A stretch of DNA of 64,000 nucleotides from G965237725 sp965237725. GTDB lineage: Bacteria; Pseudomonadota; Gammaproteobacteria; Arenicellales; Poriferihabitantaceae. The position numbers and the translations under genes are program-made. This document shows positions 33,515 through 41,692 of this stretch, piece after piece. The notes beneath the pieces were generated by a model. The model made no database searches, was not told the DNA's origin, and saw nothing but the letters and a program-made list of their open reading frames with translations. The stretch lies in the NCBI GenBank assembly GCA_965237725.1, contig OZ250151.1:2480001-2544000 (forward strand), in the 5' to 3' direction. Position 1 is the stretch's first letter, and each line of letters starts with the position of its first letter.

Positions 33515-34516
33515 TTAACTCGAGCTGACACCGTCAGCAATTAAGGCAATAATCTCAAACATGATGGACATCGCTACAAGGGATGTCTGTTTATTGGGTG
33601 AGTCCTTGGTCGGCATCAAACAGACTACGTCACCGCCGATAATATTCTTGCCTTTTACCGAGCGTAACATTTTCATGGTCTCATCGATATATAGCCCTTC
33701 GATGCCCGTTTCGAGGTTGGCAACCCCGGGGGCTACGGTGGTATCCAGTGCATCGAGATCGAAGGTGATGTAAACCGGCTCATCGCCAATTCGCTGATTG
33801 ATGATTTCGATGGCATTGTCGACGCCAATTTCCCGCAGCCGTTTAATGCCTATGACTTCATAGCCCAAATCGTAACTGGGTTCGAGCCAATCCAGGGTTC
33901 GGGGATTGCCACGAATTCCCACCTGGACACTATTATGGGGATTGACATGGCCATCACGCACCAGATAACTGGCCCAGTGCGCCGCAGACTTCACGGCGCC
34001 GAGGAAGTGGTCGATATGGTGAAAGGCATCGGTGTGAGCGTCAAAATGCAATAGCGTAGCTTTTTTCCCACCGGTTAATTTGGCGTCTTTGCCGGCGATG
34101 GCCTGGAGTATGCCACCGGTAACCGAATGATCGCCGCCCACGGAAACCGGCCGCGCACCGGATTCATCGATACGCTTGTAAAAATCGGTGATGCGCTCAA
34201 TACATTTTTCATTGTCATTGGCTTCGGGCAATGCCACATCGCCCAAATCATGGATCCGGCACTGGGTCCACGGATCGGTACCAAACTCCATGTGTACCCG
34301 CCGCCCCAGAGCTGACATGTCCCGCACTGCTCGTGGCCCAAGATGCTGGTCGCGCTCGGTGGTGCCGTTACCCGTGCTGTGGGGAACACCCACCAGGGCG
34401 ATATCGCTGTTATTTGGATCGGGGTCGTGGTCGCATCGAAACAAGGTTGGTATGCCCCACCAATAGAGTCCCTTGTTCATGGCATCGAGTTTCTGCTGAG
34501 TGGATTCGTCGGTCAT
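33515..34516 (-). CDS. Ureohydrolase (arginase/agmatinase/guanidinase family)
   Basis: A 333-residue binuclear metal hydrolase acting on guanidino groups to release urea. Metal ligands: His130 (GGDHS), Asp159-x-His161-x-Asp163 (FDAHTD), Asp253-x-Asp255 (TFDLDALD). The N-terminal PHSTGNGTTERDQHLGPRAV is typical of agmatinase-like marine and rhizobial proteins rather than classical arginase. The normal DxDxxDP reads DLDALDT, a small deviation. It closes a minus-strand run (MFS, cupin, 2OG hydroxylase, DMSP-lyase-like cupin), 77 bases after the last, so its substrate may be made by these enzymes; guanidine, agmatine and 4-guanidinobutyrate are candidates. Confidence 0.85.
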   Translation of the reverse strand: MTDESTQQKLDAMNKGLYWWGIPTLFRCDHDPDPNNSDIALVGVPHSTGNGTTERDQHLGPRAVRDMSALGRRVHMEFGTDPWTQCRIHDLGDVALPEANDNEKCIERITDFYKRIDESGARPVSVGGDHSVTGGILQAIAGKDAKLTGGKKATLLHFDAHTDAFHHIDHFLGAVKSAAHWASYLVRDGHVNPHNSVQVGIRGNPRTLDWLEPSYDLGYEVIGIKRLREIGVDNAIEIINQRIGDEPVYITFDLDALDTTVAPGVANLETGIEGLYIDETMKMLRSVKGKNIIGGDVVCLMPTKDSPNKQTSLVAMSIMFEIIALIADGVSSS

Positions 34517-34593
34517 GGCATTGTGTGCAATTTAAAAGTGAACGGGAAATACTACTCGAATTGAAGGGTCGGGTCGATTATAAATTTGTCGGA

Positions 34594-35181
34594 TCATGCT
34601 GTTTGCAAATACAAAGCCAGTACAGGGGTATGCCCAGCGCAAACCCCATGCCAATTATAGGGGTGATTGTAAATCAGGTTTCCGGCGGTGATGGTTTGAT
34701 AATTATGATTTCCACCCCAACGCCATTTTGCGGTGCCCGATATCAGAAAATATATTTCATCTGGGGGGTGATTGTGTTCGGGGTAGGTCTGGTCAATATC
34801 CACATAAATAAAACCCGCACGGACGCGATTCATTTCAAAAACATCATTCAAATCCATGATCGCAATTTTGCTGCCATTATCCACACTGCGGTGGGAAGGA
34901 GTCCAGGGAAGATCGCGGGCAAAACCCTGAAACTCTTTTGCAAGGTTCATGTCCTTGACCATTTTTAAATTTCCAAGGGCGCTCACCGAATTTGGCCGGA
35001 ACGGTTTAATACCATGCAAAATTTCGGAGCTATTGATTTGCGCACAAAGCTTGCCAACCATTTCAACCTCCATAGACGATTCTGCACACAGCGTCATGGC
35101 TTTGGCGCAACTCGTTATGAAGCAATGAAGTTGGTTTACAACCGACGTCCTGTCTAAAGAATTTTGCTGTGGGTTATTCAA
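34594..35181 (-). CDS. Cupin of the DMSP-lyase (DddQ/DddL) type
   Basis: A 195-residue protein whose second half is a single cupin. The motif Y-P-E-H136-N-H138-P-P-D-E142-I-Y144-F-L matches the His-x-His-x3-Glu-x-Tyr metal site of DddQ-type dimethylsulfoniopropionate lyases; the distal His is His178 (NWHGV), and the ending LALYL also fits. Such enzymes cleave DMSP to acrylate and dimethyl sulfide, but many family members have other substrates and no acrylate genes are adjacent. It overlaps the 2OG hydroxylase by 8 bases, so the pair is coupled. Family likely; DMSP activity uncertain. Confidence 0.65.
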   Translation of the reverse strand: MNNPQQNSLDRTSVVNQLHCFITSCAKAMTLCAESSMEVEMVGKLCAQINSSEILHGIKPFRPNSVSALGNLKMVKDMNLAKEFQGFARDLPWTPSHRSVDNGSKIAIMDLNDVFEMNRVRAGFIYVDIDQTYPEHNHPPDEIYFLISGTAKWRWGGNHNYQTITAGNLIYNHPYNWHGVCAGHTPVLALYLQTA

Positions 35182-35956
35182 TACGGCCGTAGAATGTCAT
35201 TCTTGCCTGCTCGGACAGGGCAAATCCGGGTTCGGTGTTATATGCCAGTACAACCTGTATGCGATTGGTGTCACCCTCCACCCGAGTTACATGATGCAGG
35301 GAATTTCGTCCCCGGAATAAAGCCAGGGTGCCTGCGCCAATTTCCAGCCGGATTGGATCGCAAAACCCATCCAGCACTTTGCCCACGCCTTCGAAGTTCA
35401 TGTCACCGCTGTCAAAGTCTCTCAATTTGGAAATGTACTCAAAATCCCCGCCCATTGCTGGGGGCTGGATCATCAGGGTTACGGCAAATGACGAGTTATC
35501 AAAATGCCAGCCCAGTTCCTGGCCTTCCTTGTAATAATGGACATTTATGGAAGATAGTGGATCGGCGTATTCGTAAAGTGCGATCTCGCCGAGAACCTGT
35601 GTCAGAAAATTTTGAAATTTCGGGTGATAATAAATCGTTCGCAACAACGATTCTTCAGGAATTTGATCGTCGGTAATACAACCCTTGCTGCTGCTGACCT
35701 GGCGGTTGCGAGGATGATCCGAGGCAAAAGCCGGGTCCGGTGCGCCCAGATAGGCGGTGTGGGTCTGCTGGCAGTAGTAGGCCAGGTGGGCATGCTCGAG
35801 AGCTTCGGTCTTTAAATTCTCAAGTGCCCCTGAGGTTATGAAATCGGCTAACAATAATGAGCCAGATTGATCAAACTGTTTCTTGCAATCAGCCACAAAT
35901 CCATCCATCTGGCTAATCGGATATTTGTCCAGGTCAATTATCTGTTCGAATCTCAT
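35174..35956 (-). CDS. 2OG-Fe(II) hydroxylase acting on a small molecule
   Basis: A 260-residue double-stranded beta-helix oxygenase. Iron ligands His151-x-Asp153 (GWHFDNSSF) and His221/His222 (SLHHVTRV), with Arg232 (NRIQVVLAY) for 2OG. The intact Asp means hydroxylase rather than the halogenases of similar layout, which have Gly there. The architecture (SGSLLLADFI, YYHPKFQNFL, INVHYYKEGQELGWHFD) is that of free-amino-acid hydroxylases of the ArpA/BesD kind; this is a suggestion. Start ATG overlaps the upstream cupin stop (ATGA) and its end overlaps the next gene. Confidence 0.8.
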   Translation of the reverse strand: MRFEQIIDLDKYPISQMDGFVADCKKQFDQSGSLLLADFITSGALENLKTEALEHAHLAYYCQQTHTAYLGAPDPAFASDHPRNRQVSSSKGCITDDQIPEESLLRTIYYHPKFQNFLTQVLGEIALYEYADPLSSINVHYYKEGQELGWHFDNSSFAVTLMIQPPAMGGDFEYISKLRDFDSGDMNFEGVGKVLDGFCDPIRLEIGAGTLALFRGRNSLHHVTRVEGDTNRIQVVLAYNTEPGFALSEQARMTFYGRIE

Positions 35957-36309
35957 TCCCTGGAATCACTCCAGCTGTAGTCGATTGCGATGATCAAACA
36001 GCCCTTTACCGTTCGACTGTTGTGACTGGTTCCGACTTCAAACTGCACCGAGTCACCAGGACCGAGTACGGTACCGTCGGGCTCAATAAGATCGCCCTCG
36101 ATAATAAAGTATTCTTCTCTGCGATTATGCACGTGGATTTCGGTTTCAGCGCCAGGCTGCATACGCATCATATAAGACCCCTGCTGTGTCTCAGCATCGT
36201 AGCTGAGTTTCAGAAAACTGATGTCCTGTTTTTCTGGCTGCCAATGATAGGTTCCAAACTCAGTGCTCGCGGTCCTAACAATAGTTCTACCCTTTTCTTC
36301 ATTACTCAT
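35953..36309 (-). CDS. Small single-domain cupin
   Basis: A 118-residue cupin with metal-site pattern HVHNRREEYFIIEGDLI and a distal His in GTSHNSRTV. It resembles ChrR-type cupins and is similar in style to the cupin at 63104. First of three tightly coupled genes (4- and 8-base overlaps). Could be an isomerase, lyase or binding protein in that pathway. Confidence 0.78.
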   Translation of the reverse strand: MSNEEKGRTIVRTASTEFGTYHWQPEKQDISFLKLSYDAETQQGSYMMRMQPGAETEIHVHNRREEYFIIEGDLIEPDGTVLGPGDSVQFEVGTSHNSRTVKGCLIIAIDYSWSDSRE

Positions 36310-36387
36310 ATCAATACCTCAATTCTTTAACGCAATTATGAACGTCAAAATACGCTATCAAATATTTACATCGGTGCGTCTATGGAA

Positions 36388-37671
36388 TCAGCTTGCTTCA
36401 TCGAGTTTTTCCAACTCATCCTGTATCAGCGCTTCGACATATTCCTCAGCATCCGGTGCATTATATTCTGCCACTGGCGTACCGATTACGCCAGCCATGA
36501 CAATGGGGCTTTGATCCTCCGGCGCAACACCTTCGGTAATAAACATACGGTAGGTTATGAATACCACAATCAATGCAAATGCGCTGGCAATGCCATAAAA
36601 ATAAAAAACTTCACCAAATTCCCCCATAAGATAGGAAACGATAATGGGCCCCAAACTTAGCCCAATACCTGCAACCATCACCAGACTGCCGCTCGCACCA
36701 ACAATCTGTTCGGGCTCAAGCCGGTCGTTAGCATAAGCAATGGTCAGCGAATACATCGGCATGGCTGCGCCACCAAGAATTACTATTGTGGAAAAAAATA
36801 AAACACCGCTCTTTGGGCTCGGAATTAATATGGCCACAACACAGGCGGCAATAGCGATCAGGGACATCCCGGCCATCACCAGCCGGCGATTTACTCGATC
36901 CGAAATCCAGCCCACCGGCCATTGAAACAGGACGCTGCCGAACAGAAAGCTGGCCATGAAAATTGAAATGGAATCGATGCTGTATAACTCTTTTCTGGCG
37001 TAGACCGCGCCCAGCCCAAAAATAGTGCCGTGGGCCACGCCGGTTAGCCCATTACTGATAACTGCCAGTGGTGATGCTCGATACAACTCCCTCAGGGACA
37101 TGGCACTAACGGTTGAGAATGACGGCGCTGAACGCGCTGTGAGTAAAATCGGAATCAGACCAAATGAAACGATAATTGAGACCAGCACAAAAAGGTCAAC
37201 GTGGAGCGGGCTTGACAAGTGTAGTAAAAATTGTCCGCCACCCAGCCCAAGTGTGGTCACGACCATGTATACCGAAAGAACTTGACCCCGGGTCTCATTG
37301 CTGGCGCGATCATTGAGCCAGCTTTCCGCGACCACGTACAATCCAGCATAACTGATACCGGTTATCAATCGCATGGCGGTCCATGTTACCGAGTGGACGT
37401 ACAAGCCGTGAATCAGGATGGCGATGGATGCCAGGGACGCCAGTGCGGCAAACACTCGAATGTGCCCCACTCGTTGAACCAGTTTGGGTGCAATCATGGA
37501 GCCGATGAACACGCCAACAAAATACCCCGACATCATGATGCCCGTAGTGAATGTGCCGAAGCCTTCCATGGTTGCGCGCAAACCAAGCAATGTCCCCTGG
37601 AGGCCATTGCCCAACATCATAAAGCCAATTCCCGCTAACAACGCCCAGGAGGCGCGAAGATCACTCCACAT
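36388..37671 (-). CDS. MFS transporter (YcaD-like)
   Basis: A 427-residue, 12-segment MFS permease. SDRVNRRLVMAGM is the loop motif between segments 8 and 9 region, and RLITGISYAGLYVVAESWLNDRASNETRGQ is the YcaD/UhpC-like central block. It has an acidic C-terminal tail (EEYVEALIQDELEKLDE). It lies 78 bases upstream of the cupin-hydroxylase-cupin genes on the same strand and is the natural importer or exporter for them. Substrate unknown. Confidence 0.85.
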   Translation of the reverse strand: MWSDLRASWALLAGIGFMMLGNGLQGTLLGLRATMEGFGTFTTGIMMSGYFVGVFIGSMIAPKLVQRVGHIRVFAALASLASIAILIHGLYVHSVTWTAMRLITGISYAGLYVVAESWLNDRASNETRGQVLSVYMVVTTLGLGGGQFLLHLSSPLHVDLFVLVSIIVSFGLIPILLTARSAPSFSTVSAMSLRELYRASPLAVISNGLTGVAHGTIFGLGAVYARKELYSIDSISIFMASFLFGSVLFQWPVGWISDRVNRRLVMAGMSLIAIAACVVAILIPSPKSGVLFFSTIVILGGAAMPMYSLTIAYANDRLEPEQIVGASGSLVMVAGIGLSLGPIIVSYLMGEFGEVFYFYGIASAFALIVVFITYRMFITEGVAPEDQSPIVMAGVIGTPVAEYNAPDAEEYVEALIQDELEKLDEAS

Positions 37672-37768
37672 GGTTCATACCTATATTAGTTGATAGAAAT
37701 TCCGGCGGATTCTAAAGCCATTAAAGTCTGGGCGCTATGAAATAATGGTGTTTTGAGGTTACAACACT

Positions 37769-38044
37769 GTCATCCTGAGCGTAGCGCATGTCCTGAGCGT
37801 TAGCGAAGGAATGTATCTATGTCCGAACCCGAATTATGGATCCTTCAAGCCTGAGGCTTTCAGGACGACGCAGCGCGTCGTTCTGAACGTAGTGAAGGGC
37901 AAGGAACTGTCCTACCCTCGTCATTCCGGGATAACGGGAGAAGTGAATATTTGCGGTAACGAATAATCTTTCAAGTTTCCGGGATGAAAGACGTTTATCA
38001 ACCCCGACCCATGGATCCTTCGTCGTACCTCCTCAGGATGACGG
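37769..38044. repeat. Intergenic repeat array upstream of the MFS/after the M48 gene
   Basis: The 396-base gap between an MFS start and an M48 stop holds GTCATCCTGAGCGTAGCG and TGTCCTGAGCGTTAGCGAAG (37769-37810), GGATCCTTCAAGCCTGAGGC with TTTCAGGACGAC (37839-37869), GTCATTCCGGGATAACGG (37920-37940) with an inverse TTTCCGGGATG, and GGATCCTTCGTCGTACCTCC ending in AGGATGACGG (38012-38043). No gene found. Confidence 0.83.
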
Positions 38045-38067
38045 CGAGATAAAATGATCTGCCGCCG

Positions 38068-39267
38068 TCAATCTGGTTCGGCGTCGTGCTCCATGGACTG
38101 GCAAATAAATGACTTTGAAATATCAAGCTGCACAGCAATGGAATCGAGCACCGCCCTTTTAACTTCGGTGGTATTACCATTGGCGCGGGACATAACACAC
38201 AAATCGCGCAATACCTGCATTCTCTGAGTGGCCGTCGTCAGCTCTTTCATTTTTTCCAGTCGGTCGGGCAGCTGGTTTTTTATGCGCTCTATATCCAGAC
38301 TTTTGTTGAACTCGCCCTTGCCAAAAAACTGTTCGAAAATTTTTATTTCAGCTTTGGTGATTTCATTATCCGCATCAGCAACTGCAATGGACCCCGCGTA
38401 TAAGCTGCGTCGCATAGCATTGGCGGTATCGGTGCGGCTGTCCAGATAACTCGGTTCCATCAGACTCATCAGTCGATGTACGCCAACCTCAAGATTTTCT
38501 GTGGAATTACCGTTGTCGGTCATTAGCTCGGATTCGTGAAACAGCTTCAACGCGTGAACCCGCAATGGGCTAAACGGATGGGTTGAAAACCAGTCCTCTT
38601 TTGGTGCGCCCTGGCCGGGTTGGCCATCTTCGAGTTGCATTTCATCAACCTGTTGTAAAAAGTCTTCGAGGCTGAATTTAATTATTTTGTCGCTCAAACC
38701 CGAAGACAGTTTAAACAATGCCCGGGCAACACCGTCCAGATTCCGGGCACACACAGCGCCGGCGCGGTCCGCAGAAATTTCAGCGTTACGGGACCAGGCA
38801 AACAGGTCCAGCGCCAACCGAGGGTCGGGTCGCTGTTTGCCTTTTAATAAATAGCCAATGGGAATGTCATGGTGCTTGTAAACGTGATGGCCAAATTCAT
38901 GGCCGATGACAAATTTCAATTCACTGCCCTCGAATGCTTCGAGCAGGCTGGAAGAAAACATCACAAACAGCTGCCCGTCTTCGGGTTTGAAACAGGCGGC
39001 ATTGAATTGGGGGCTGGAATACACATACAACTCATGGGGAATATCCATCTCAAGGGTTTCGATACATTCGTCCGCCATCTTATGAACCTGGGGCGCCATG
39101 TTACGGCTCAGGCGAACTGATGTTCCGAGCAACCTTCTACGCGTGCCCAGAGGGCCGTCTTCCTCCATTTTTTCTATAGCCTTGTTAACAGAAATGACTT
39201 CCTTGTTCTTTAACAGGGTCTCGTACATTTCTTTGTCGTTTTGATAACGTATGGATTGCGCTTTCAT
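38068..39267 (-). CDS. Cytosolic M48-family metallopeptidase with C-terminal TerB-like domain
   Basis: A 399-residue protein. The zinc site is clear: H123-E-F-G-H127 with third ligand Glu163 in NAEISADRAG, followed by STHPFSPLRVHAL as in HtpX/M48 proteins. There are no membrane segments or signal peptide, unlike HtpX or BepA, so it is soluble. The last ~125 residues (ANAMRRSLYAGSIAVADADN, then EITKAEIKIFEQFFGKGEF) look like a TerB-type helical domain, including an acidic D-x-D-x-E-I-T metal-like loop. Role unknown; perhaps protein quality control. Confidence 0.8.
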   Translation of the reverse strand: MKAQSIRYQNDKEMYETLLKNKEVISVNKAIEKMEEDGPLGTRRRLLGTSVRLSRNMAPQVHKMADECIETLEMDIPHELYVYSSPQFNAACFKPEDGQLFVMFSSSLLEAFEGSELKFVIGHEFGHHVYKHHDIPIGYLLKGKQRPDPRLALDLFAWSRNAEISADRAGAVCARNLDGVARALFKLSSGLSDKIIKFSLEDFLQQVDEMQLEDGQPGQGAPKEDWFSTHPFSPLRVHALKLFHESELMTDNGNSTENLEVGVHRLMSLMEPSYLDSRTDTANAMRRSLYAGSIAVADADNEITKAEIKIFEQFFGKGEFNKSLDIERIKNQLPDRLEKMKELTTATQRMQVLRDLCVMSRANGNTTEVKRAVLDSIAVQLDISKSFICQSMEHDAEPD

Positions 39268-39359
39268 AGGAAGTTTTATTCTATCTGGCTGTTTTGTTTG
39301 CAGAGTTTATTGTAACCTGTGCCATCACAGATTCGTATTACATCATCTAAACCCGTCAA

Positions 39360-40706
39360 ATGAATTCGCCCAATAAGATCGACGTTACCCATAATCGTGT
39401 GTGGGCTCTGGCCGGGCCAATGATCATTTCCAATATATCTGTGCCATTGGTAGGTGCAGTAGATACCGCGGTGGTAGGCCACCTGCCCGAACTTCATCAT
39501 ATTGGTGCGGTGGCCCTGGGGGCGCTGATTTTCAGTTTTCTTTACTGGGGATTTGGTTTTTTAAAAATGGGCAGTACCGGCTATATCGCCCGAGCCTATG
39601 GCGCTGATGATGAAGATGAACTCGCCCATATACTACTGCGTTTCCTAATTCTCGGCCTGGCCCTGGGTGTTGTAGTGATTCTGCTTGGCAAGCCGCTGGT
39701 TTATTTTGCCTTGTCCATCATCGATAGCACTGAAAATGTCGAACAACTCGCCGCCCGCTATTCACTGATACGGATCTGGAGTGCTCCCGCGACGCTATGT
39801 GTCTATGTGTTTACCGGCATATTTATCGGCCTGCATAAAACTAAACTCGCCCTTATTCTGCAGCTGGTGTTGAATCTGACCAATATAGTGCTGGATTTGC
39901 TATTTGTTCCCGTACTCGAGTTTGGCGTTGCCGGTGTGGCCTGGGCTACCTTGATCGCAGAATACACAGCGGCATTGTGTGGTTTCTTCTTATTGCGTAA
40001 AACTCTCAGCAATGCCCTGAACAATGCAAACTGGAAACTTATTCTAGACGTTGCGACTATAAAAGACATGATGCGGACCAATGGCAATATATTTGTCCGC
40101 ACAATGTTGCTGGTTTTTTCCTTTGCATTTTTCACCGCACAAAGTGCCCGCCATGGCGAACTCATCCTGGCAGTAAATACGGTTCTGCTCCACCTGCTAA
40201 GTATAATGGCTTATGCCATAGATGGCTTTGCCCACGCCGTGGAAGCTTTGGGTGGCAGTGCCTATGGCGCAAAAAATCGACGGAATTTTGTTCGCGCAGT
40301 AAAACTCACTACATACTGGTCGGCACTCATGGCGCTGCTAATCAGCATCAGTTATTGGTTTTTTGGCAATACCATTATTTCCTGGTTTACAAACTCTAAT
40401 ATAGTTATAGATACAGCAGAACAGTTCATGATCTGGATGATTATCGCGCCGATTATTTCATGCTGGAGTTTTCAGCTCGATGGTTTGTTTATCGGCACCG
40501 GCCATACTCAATCCATGCGCAACGCCATGTTAATTTCAGCCGCGGGTTATCTAATAATGGCTTATTTGTTCCAGGACATATGGGGCAACCACGGTCTGTT
40601 TCTGGCGTTGACCGGGTTTATGATTTTACGCGCCATTACTTTAGGGCTATATTACCCACGTATTGTGGCTGCAATTCAAGAGGAACCCCAGGGAGCCTCT
40701 GATTAA
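39360..40706 (+). CDS. MATE-family efflux protein, DinF-like
   Basis: A 448-residue multidrug/toxin extrusion carrier with 12 predicted segments. VGAVDTAVVGHLPELHHIGA is the classic DinF/NorM N-terminal motif, and YAIDGFAHAVEALGGSAYGA is the matching block in the second half. The last codons, QGASD and the TAA, are contributed by a lone end of the fold-back repeat (40691-40710), so the C-terminus has been rewritten by that insertion. Divergent from the M48 gene; followed by a sulfotransferase 26 bases later. Confidence 0.9.
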   Translation: MNSPNKIDVTHNRVWALAGPMIISNISVPLVGAVDTAVVGHLPELHHIGAVALGALIFSFLYWGFGFLKMGSTGYIARAYGADDEDELAHILLRFLILGLALGVVVILLGKPLVYFALSIIDSTENVEQLAARYSLIRIWSAPATLCVYVFTGIFIGLHKTKLALILQLVLNLTNIVLDLLFVPVLEFGVAGVAWATLIAEYTAALCGFFLLRKTLSNALNNANWKLILDVATIKDMMRTNGNIFVRTMLLVFSFAFFTAQSARHGELILAVNTVLLHLLSIMAYAIDGFAHAVEALGGSAYGAKNRRNFVRAVKLTTYWSALMALLISISYWFFGNTIISWFTNSNIVIDTAEQFMIWMIIAPIISCWSFQLDGLFIGTGHTQSMRNAMLISAAGYLIMAYLFQDIWGNHGLFLALTGFMILRAITLGLYYPRIVAAIQEEPQGASD

Positions 40707-40710
40707 AACA
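40691..40710 (+). repeat. Lone terminal repeat overlapping the end of the MATE gene
   Basis: GGGAGCCTCTGATTAAAACA matches the 20-bp end of the fold-back element in 18 or 19 positions and contains the stop codon of the MATE gene at 40704-40706. No full element follows. Confidence 0.78.
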
Positions 40711-40732
40711 TATCGATTGAGGTGAGCAGACT

Positions 40733-41494
40733 TTGAAAACTCAGCATCCTATCATCGCGCTTTGGGCCCATCCCCGATCCATGTCTACCGCTACCGAACG
40801 AATTATGCGCGAGCGTAATGATCTGGAATGTGTTCATGAGCCCTTTATATATTATTACTACATAGGCCTCGGCAAAAAGGATTTGCCCCACTTTGACCAC
40901 GCCCATGGCAAGCCCACAGAATTTGGCGCGATCTTCGAGGACCTGTTCGCAAGAGCAGAACATCAACCGGTGTTTTTCAAGGACATGGGATACTATATGG
41001 TGCCCGAACTATACGACCACGTTGAACTTGCTAACCGACTGGATCATCTGATCCTGATACGTGATCCAAGAAAATCCATACTTTCGTATTACAAACTGGA
41101 TCCGGATATTTTGCTCGAGGAAGTCGGTCTGGAAGCTCAGTGGAACCTTTATAACTGGCTGGATCAGAATTGTGAGCGTCCACCGATGATCATAGAAGCC
41201 GAAGGCATCCAGCAGGATCCCGTTGCAACCATGACAAAAGTCTGGGAGCACCTTGGGCTGGAATTTAAAGCACAGGCTTTTCAGTGGGATTCAGATGAAA
41301 CCCCCGAAGGCTGGGGTGCGGTTTCTGGATGGCATGGCGATGTACTCGAAAGCACTGGAATCAGAAAACCCGATGTTGAAGAAGACAGCGTCATCGCCCG
41401 GCGATTTGCTGAAGCTGCGGCGAATGCACCGATCTTACAAACCATGCTCGACCACCACCTGCCGTTTTATCAGAAACTAAAAGCACGTGCCTAG
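40733..41494 (+). CDS. Sulfotransferase-family protein (P-loop)
   Basis: A 253-residue P-loop protein. HPRSMSTATERIM near residue 13 is the phosphate-binding (5'-PSB) loop and LILIRDPRKSILSYY near residue 104 is the 3'-PB motif, both for PAPS. The family also holds branched-chain-aminotransferase-neighbour proteins of uncertain activity, so an alternative acceptor or no transfer at all is possible. TTG start at 40733. It ends 2 bases before the fold-back element. Confidence 0.78.
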   Translation: MKTQHPIIALWAHPRSMSTATERIMRERNDLECVHEPFIYYYYIGLGKKDLPHFDHAHGKPTEFGAIFEDLFARAEHQPVFFKDMGYYMVPELYDHVELANRLDHLILIRDPRKSILSYYKLDPDILLEEVGLEAQWNLYNWLDQNCERPPMIIEAEGIQQDPVATMTKVWEHLGLEFKAQAFQWDSDETPEGWGAVSGWHGDVLESTGIRKPDVEEDSVIARRFAEAAANAPILQTMLDHHLPFYQKLKARA

Positions 41495-41496
41495 CT

Positions 41497-41660
41497 AAGA
41501 AGCCTCTGATTAAAACATGAACAGTCAATTTGAGTTCAAAACAATCAATTTCTGCGTTGCAAAACTTCCCAATAGCCGTGCTATTGCGTGCGTTTCGCGC
41601 CTTGAACTTGATCATTTTCAATCACAACTTGATCTGCCCAGTTTTAATCAGAGGCTCCTT
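41497..41660. mobile_element. Fold-back (MITE-like) element, copy 2
   Basis: A 164-bp element with ends AAGAAGCCTCTGATTAAAAC and GTTTTAATCAGAGGCTCCTT, near-perfect 20-bp inverted repeats. It equals the copy at 53025-53188 in length and, read on the opposite strand, in nearly every base (about eight differences by eye). Both arms also share inner blocks (TTTAAAATGATCAA, GCGTTTCGC / GCGTTGC), so the whole element is a long imperfect palindrome able to fold into one hairpin; the centre holds CAATAGC-cgt-GCTATTG. No coding capacity. Confidence 0.85.
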
Positions 41661-41675
41661 AAGCCTCTGATTAAG
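41661..41675 (+). repeat. Extra element end abutting copy 2
   Basis: AAGCCTCTGATTAAG directly follows the element, repeating its outer end in the same orientation as the left end. It suggests either insertion of one element into or beside an older one, or a truncated neighbour copy. Confidence 0.65.
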
Positions 41676-41692
41676 AGTAAAATGAGTTTCGG

